A DNA stretch of 64,000 bases from Eledone cirrhosa (taxonomy: Eukaryota > Mollusca > Cephalopoda > Octopoda > Eledonidae): positions 187,923,647-187,987,646 of the forward strand of contig OZ024743.1 of NCBI GenBank assembly GCA_964016885.1, given 5' to 3'. A model generated the notes under the pieces. That model saw only the letters and a program-made list of their open reading frames with translations. It was not told the origin of the DNA and did not search any database. This document shows positions 59,838 through 64,000 of the stretch, one piece after another; within the stretch, counting starts at the first letter, position 1, and each line of letters begins with the position of its first letter. The position numbers and the translations under genes were made by a program.

Positions 59838-60285
59838 TACTAAAATCAGACTCTTCCAAGTAACAATTGAACCAATCTTGCAATTTGGAAGTGAAACATG
59901 GTCGCTTTCTTCTAAACAACAAAAGCACCTTGATGGCACCTACACTCCCCTGCTTCAATGCATTCAAAACATAAGCTGGTGACATCAGACTTTGAGAAAA
60001 ATATATGCCGGTCTCCCATGCATATCTGTTATTATACGTAAAAGGAGAGTAAGATTTGCTGGCCACTGCCATTGTGCCACCTATGAGGCTGTGTCACCAT
60101 TAGTGGTTTGGAAACCACAAGCAGTCACTAATAACAGGGGGCGCAAGCTCTCCTATCTCGATGACATCTCCAGAGATTCTGATATTGAAATCCAGGATTT
60201 AGCAGTGGCAATGAACGACAGACCTACGTGGAGATCAATTATTGAGTCAATTTCGACTGAGGCCACCGGATGATGATGATGATCT
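59838..60285 (+). mobile_element. RTE-type LINE C-terminal fragment
   Basis: Reads TIEPILQFGSETWSLSSKQQ, KHLDGTYTPLLQCIQNISW, a stop, then RRVRFAGHCHCATYEAVSPL, SYLDDISRDSDIEIQDLAVA, MNDRPTWRSIIES and a stop before (gat)n at 60270-60281. Same family type as 25918-26392 (YGS/FGSETW, LDGTYT, RFAGH, DLA.AM) but a separate, well-preserved copy. The RT is missing. Confidence 0.8.
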
Positions 60286-60499
60286 CCATACATACATACA
60301 AACATCAACTTTGTCACTGGGAAGGTGGCCAGTCAAAAATAAACCGAAAATTATGTGACTGAGAGAGCATAAAAGCCAGCACTCTGTTGGTTATAATGAT
60401 GAGTGTTCCTGATGATTCAATCATTGGAACAACCTACTCATGTAATTAATTTACAAGTGGCTGCCCATTCTATAGACTTGCATACCCTACATGTAGTTC

Positions 60500-60715
60500 T
60501 CAGGGAGATTTAGCATGACACACAATGTGACAAGGTTGACTCTTCGAATTTTATGTACAACTGACTTTTGCCAGCTTAGTGCACTGGAGAAGAGTGAAAT
60601 AAAGTGTCTTGCTCAAGGACACAACATATGACTGAGAATCAAACTCACGACCTTACGATCATAAGCCAAATAACCTAACCCCAAATTACACTCCTTCACC
60701 CACCTGTACATGATT
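60500..60715 (-). mobile_element. SINE family A-related, antisense
   Basis: On the minus strand: ggtcgtgagtttgattctcag (B box), ttgtgtccttgagcaagacac, tttatttcactcttctccag. It continues into sequence unlike the usual A tail. The A box is degraded. Confidence 0.6.
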
Positions 60716-60929
60716 ACATACACACATACCTAGTATGTAATAACTGCATATACATTTATATAAAGTATGGAAATGTGCATATAGCTCAAAACATAGTCTC
60801 ATACATGGAATGACATGAATACCTAATGCACACACATACACTTACAGATTTTATATACAGAATTACCGAGTTGATGCTGTCTGAATTCCAATGGAAGAAA
60901 TGTGTCTCTATATTAACAGCCATCTCCCA

Positions 60930-60990
60930 CTCTCATCATCATCACAGTTTTACATCCATTTTCCACGCTAGCATGGGTTATTGATGAGAA
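60930..60990 (-). mobile_element. Minimal LINE/SINE 3' end, antisense
   Basis: catcatcatcacagttttacatcc then ttttccacgctagcatggg: only the terminal part of a tail. Confidence 0.6.
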
Positions 60991-61019
60991 ACTAATAACA
61001 TAAATAAAACAAGTAGACA

Positions 61020-61070
61020 ATACATACATATATACATACATACATACATAAATACATACATACATACATG
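61020..61070. repeat. (ATAC)n tract
   Basis: tacatacatacata words immediately before the next coding relic. Confidence 0.85.
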
Positions 61071-61360
61071 ATATTGTTGTTTGGGACCAAACATTGAAAG
61101 CGTGCTCTGTTGTAGAGATCAGCTGCCCACTTGATGTCAATGTTATAAGCAAAATACAGCAGAAGGAGGACATCTATGGATCATTGATGAGGAGTTTGCT
61201 GATCCAGTATCCAATATACACCTTCAGCTTTATACCCATCTTTATTGGAGCTACAGGTTATATACCAACCTGCTTGGACCAAAGTAAGACTGAACAAGAA
61301 TGCAACTCCCTAATTCATAGACTACAAATGGCTGCAATAGCATTAACCTTAATAAATTAA
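61063..61360 (+). pseudogene. Non-LTR retrotransposon C-terminus, restriction-like endonuclease type (fragment 1)
   Basis: From the edge of the ATAC tract the frame reads DIVVWDQTLKACSVVEISCP, LDVNVISKIQQKEDIYGSL and IPIFIGATGYIPTCLDQ. The DIV.WD....C.VVEISCP pattern followed by P...GA.GY.P is the endonuclease-domain end of a family I know from invertebrate genomes. The conserved RP before D, the CCHC knuckle and everything upstream are missing. The stop comes at 61358-61360. Confidence 0.6.
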
Positions 61361-61495
61361 TGCAAAATTAAAAGAAATATACATGCCTACATACATGAAC
61401 ACATACATACATACGATGGCTGCCCCCTCGTTATCGAGGATGGCCATTGCACGATATACCATTATTAATAATTATTAATTAATTCTACCGTGCAA
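61361..61495. other. Spacer with TAA-like tract
   Basis: Contains gatggctgccccctcgttatcgagg and the imperfect attattaataattattaatt tract at 61462-61482, just before the next element. Confidence 0.5.
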
Positions 61496-62340
61496 TGCCT
61501 GTGCATGAAGATATTTATTAAAGTGAGGAAAGACTGTGCACTGAGTCAATCCCACTAAAAAATTACCAAGCCAACATAATAAAAAATGGGTGCAGCCCAT
61601 TATGCCGTGTATGCAAAAAACAACCAGAGACCATTGACCATATAATTTCAATGTGCAGTCCTATAGCTCCAACCGAATACCTAAACAGGCATGACAGAGC
61701 TGCACAATACATACATTGGATAATGTGTAAGCATTTTGACCTGCCCCATCAAAAGAATTGGTGGGAGAATCAACCACCTCCCATACTTGAAAAAGATCAC
61801 ATCTCAATCTTGTGGAACTTTAGCATCCAAACAGACCGAAAAATAGATGCAAACAGACCTGATATAATATTGAAAGACTTTCAAAAGAGGGTATGCCTGC
61901 TAATTGATATATCTGTTCCAATAGACAAGAATGTATCTATAAAAACATTTGAAAAATTGAGCAAGTTTAAGGACCTGGAGATAGAAATTGGAGAAATGTG
62001 GAAATTGAGAACTAAAACAATACCAGTGGTTGTAGGCGCTCTGGGAATGATACCTAAGGGGTCTAATGATTACTTATCGCAAATCCCAGAAAACCCGCGT
62101 ATAGGAGAAATACAAAAGATAGTACTAATGGGAACTGCCCATATACTAAGGAAGATTCTGTCAATATAAGTACATCACAAGTCTAAACACTAAAGATGCA
62201 TGTGTGAATATGTATGTTCTTTCTTGAACATGGTGGACCTTGTTGTCTCTTGAGGTCACTGGTTGTGACTTGGTGATAACTCGTATGAACATAAAGCAAG
62301 ATAAATGCAACTGTAATAATAATAATAATAATAATAATAA
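61496..62340 (+). mobile_element. Non-LTR retrotransposon 3' end, RLE type, with (TAA)n tail (fragment 2)
   Basis: Coding from about 61550 to 62169 in one frame: PLCRVCKKQPETIDHIISMC (CCHC knuckle, C-x2-C-x7-H-x4-C), WNFSIQTDRKIDANRPDIIL, KRVCLLIDISVP (the RPD...D pattern of restriction-like endonucleases), TIPVVVGALGMIPKG and LMGTAHILRKILSI with a stop. A 3' UTR of about 145 bp and a (taa)n tail (62316-62340) follow. No RT is present. (TAA)n association and RLE type fit the R4/Dong group, which is inference. Confidence 0.78.
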
Positions 62341-62670
62341 ACTAAAACAATACCAGTGGTTGTAGGCGCTCTGGGAATGATACCTAAGGGGTCTAATGAT
62401 TACATATCGCAAATCCCAGGAAACCCGCGTATAGGAGAAATATAAAAGATAGTACTAATGGGAACTGCCCATATACTAAGGAAGCTTCTGTCAATATAAG
62501 TACATCACAAGTCTAAACATAAAAGATGCATGTGTGAATATGTATGTTCTTTCTTGAACATGACGGACCTTGTTGTCTCTTGAGGTCACTGGTTGTGACT
62601 TGGTGATAACTCGTATGAACATAAAGCAAGATAAATGCAACTATAATAATAATAATAATATTAATAATAA
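62341..62670 (+). mobile_element. Second, shorter copy of fragment 2 in tandem
   Basis: Starts at the exact counterpart of 62011 (actaaaacaataccagtgg) and ends in its own (taa)n tract. About eight differences over 305 bp separate the copies. It codes only the last 50 or so residues, with a caa to taa stop. Confidence 0.88.
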
Positions 62671-62739
62671 TTACCCCTCTTCATCACAAGGACTCCACAC
62701 TTACTAATACAAAATTGCATACATATATCATTGCTGAAA

Positions 62740-63527
62740 ATACGGACAGACATGGAACTGGTTGAAAAGAGGAGACCTTAAAAAGGCTACAGAAGGAATG
62801 TTAATGGCTGCGAAAGAGCAGGCCCTCAAAACGAAGTGGTTGAAACACCATATTTACAAGGAGGAGGCTAGCCCACTGTGCAGGATCTGTGGAGAGAGAG
62901 AGGAGACTGTGGCTCACATTGTATCAGAGTGTAAACACCTAGCCCAGACTCACTATAAGGGCTGGAGACATGATGTGATGGGCAGGGTGATCCACTGGCA
63001 CCTATGCAAAGTAAACAATTTACCACATTCCGAGAAGTGGTATGAGCATAAGCCAGAGTCGGTGATAGAAAACGATCAGGTGAAGGTTCTGTGGGATTTT
63101 AGGATACAGACGGACAAGAAACTGGAACACAATAGACCTGACCTGGTGGTTTTGGACAAGGAAAAAAGATCGTGCCTGATTGTGGATGTGGCCTGCCCAT
63201 TCGACACGAGAGTGCAAGAGAAGGAGAGGGAGAAAATTAACCGATACCAGGACTTAAAGTGGGAGGTAAAATGGATTTGGAACTGCCATGAAGTCAAAGT
63301 GGTCCCGATTGTCATAGGCGCACTAGGTACTATCTCAAAGAGTTTCCAGGGATGGTTAAGGAAAATTGGCCCCTTCACGCTTTTTGGAACGCTTCAAAAG
63401 GCATGCTTCTGGGAACAGCAAGAACCCTCCGATACGTCCTGCATATCTGAGGCTGCAGGTAGTAGCTTGATATTCATTTCAACAAACTTTCCAGTTAACT
63501 AACATCAATGACTGAGACTCAAAGAAC

Positions 63528-63528
<1 letters not shown>
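62740..63528 (+). mobile_element. Non-LTR retrotransposon 3' end, RLE type, related family (fragment 3)
   Basis: The frame from about 62750 reads NWLKRGDLKKATEGMLMAAK, PLCRICGEREETVAHIVSEC (CCHC knuckle), WHLCKVNNLPHSEKWYEHKP, LWDFRIQTDKKLEHNRPDLV, SCLIVDVACPFDTRV and VPIVIGALGTISK. A one-base loss near 63400 shifts the end; the other frame gives LLGTARTLRYVLHI and a stop at 63448-63450. It has an independent sequence from fragment 2 but the same architecture, and its 3' UTR meets (taa)n at 63528. Confidence 0.8.

Positions 63529-63599
<71 letters not shown>
63528..63599. repeat. (TAA)n microsatellite
   Basis: About 24 aat units between two converging elements. Confidence 0.95.
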
Positions 63600-63600
<1 letters not shown>

Positions 63601-64000
63601 TTTTCTTTATTAACCACAAGGGTTTACATAAAGAAGACATTAAGGACAGTACAGGACAATACAGTACGGTACAAATGGGCATTTCTGCGTGTAAAAAAAC
63701 GGAGGTTGAAATAAAATAACAAAGAAAAATTCCCCAATAGGGGGGAGACTTCCGAGGGACATTTGTGGAGAAAGCCCATTAAAAGACCACAGTGGCCCTG
63801 ACCACCAGGGCAAGTGCTCTCTCCCAGTTTTCCACCTTTAATTTACAGACACTCAGATACTCAGAGAAGGCCCATTCATTCGGGCCATACTTGCTTCTCT
63901 CACCCATCTTTCAACCAAATGCTGGGAAGAGAGCACTTCCCTCTCTACCCTGATTTTCCTTTTCAAATGAAATTTGAAAAAGTTAATCAGGGCATCACCG
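63600..64000 (-). mobile_element. 3' end of a minus-strand element meeting (TAA)n, runs off the window
   Basis: On the minus strand the text enters at the window edge with NFFKFHLKRKIRVEREVLSS and HLVERWVREASMARMNG, changes frame to KYGPNEWAFSEYLSVCKLKV and ENWERALALVVRATVVF, then a stop. A 3' UTR ends with gtggttaataaagaaaac at the (taa)n tract. I do not recognise the protein. Its end at the tract suggests another (TAA)n-associated retroelement. Confidence 0.5.

Overview
The window looks like non-genic DNA from a coleoid cephalopod, most likely an octopus. I infer this from the repeats: tRNA-derived SINEs with octopus-style heads, RTE/jockey-like LINEs whose 3' ends finish in (GAT)n, Penelope-like and (TAA)n-associated non-LTR elements, long (TA)n arrays and an AT-rich background. 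Species cannot be fixed from sequence alone. I found no intact host protein-coding gene, no rRNA and no genuine tRNA gene. The only recognisable host-type coding sequence is a broken delta-9 (stearoyl-CoA) desaturase copy at 25.2-25.9 kb.

Layout. 0-15.8 kb is AT-rich sequence dotted with SINEs (918, 8853, 9221, 10107), old SINE and LINE-tail scraps, and a short Ty3/gypsy-type Gag fragment (3.17 kb). 15.8-19.4 kb holds a decayed LINE with a recognisable reverse transcriptase, abutted by a decayed Penelope-like element with RT and GIY-YIG parts. 20-24.5 kb has SINE and LINE debris and one unexplained 208-codon open frame. 25-27.2 kb has the desaturase pseudogene, an antisense LINE C-terminus and a 384-bp tandem duplication. 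28-32.4 kb has SINEs, a minus-strand non-LTR RT relic of a different family (29.87-31.9 kb) and a 136-bp foldback. 32.6-37.7 kb is dominated by microsatellites, including a (TA)n array of about 560 bp. 37.75-39.0 kb is a nest: a SINE, then an internally deleted DD37D-type mariner with 27-bp terminal inverted repeats and TA duplication. 40-53 kb holds further SINEs, a 131-bp palindrome, five LINE fragments and minisatellites. 53-57 kb is nearly featureless. 57-60.3 kb has a SINE, a 5'-truncated LINE and another LINE C-terminus. 61.06-64 kb is a cluster of non-LTR C-termini with a CCHC knuckle and RPD...D signature (restriction-like endonuclease type), associated with (TAA)n tracts.

How the parts relate. 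The LINE 3' tail (a repeated module of about 48 bp, then a block containing ggttggtgttaggaagggcat, then (GAT)n) also forms the 3' end of the main SINE. This implies that the SINE is mobilised by the LINE machinery. The module varies in copy number between insertions. Nearly every protein-coding relic is truncated, frameshifted or stopped, so nothing here appears autonomously active. I did not find a convincing new biological system. The best leads are the SINE-LINE tail module, the (TAA)n element cluster, the foldback elements and the desaturase retrocopy.
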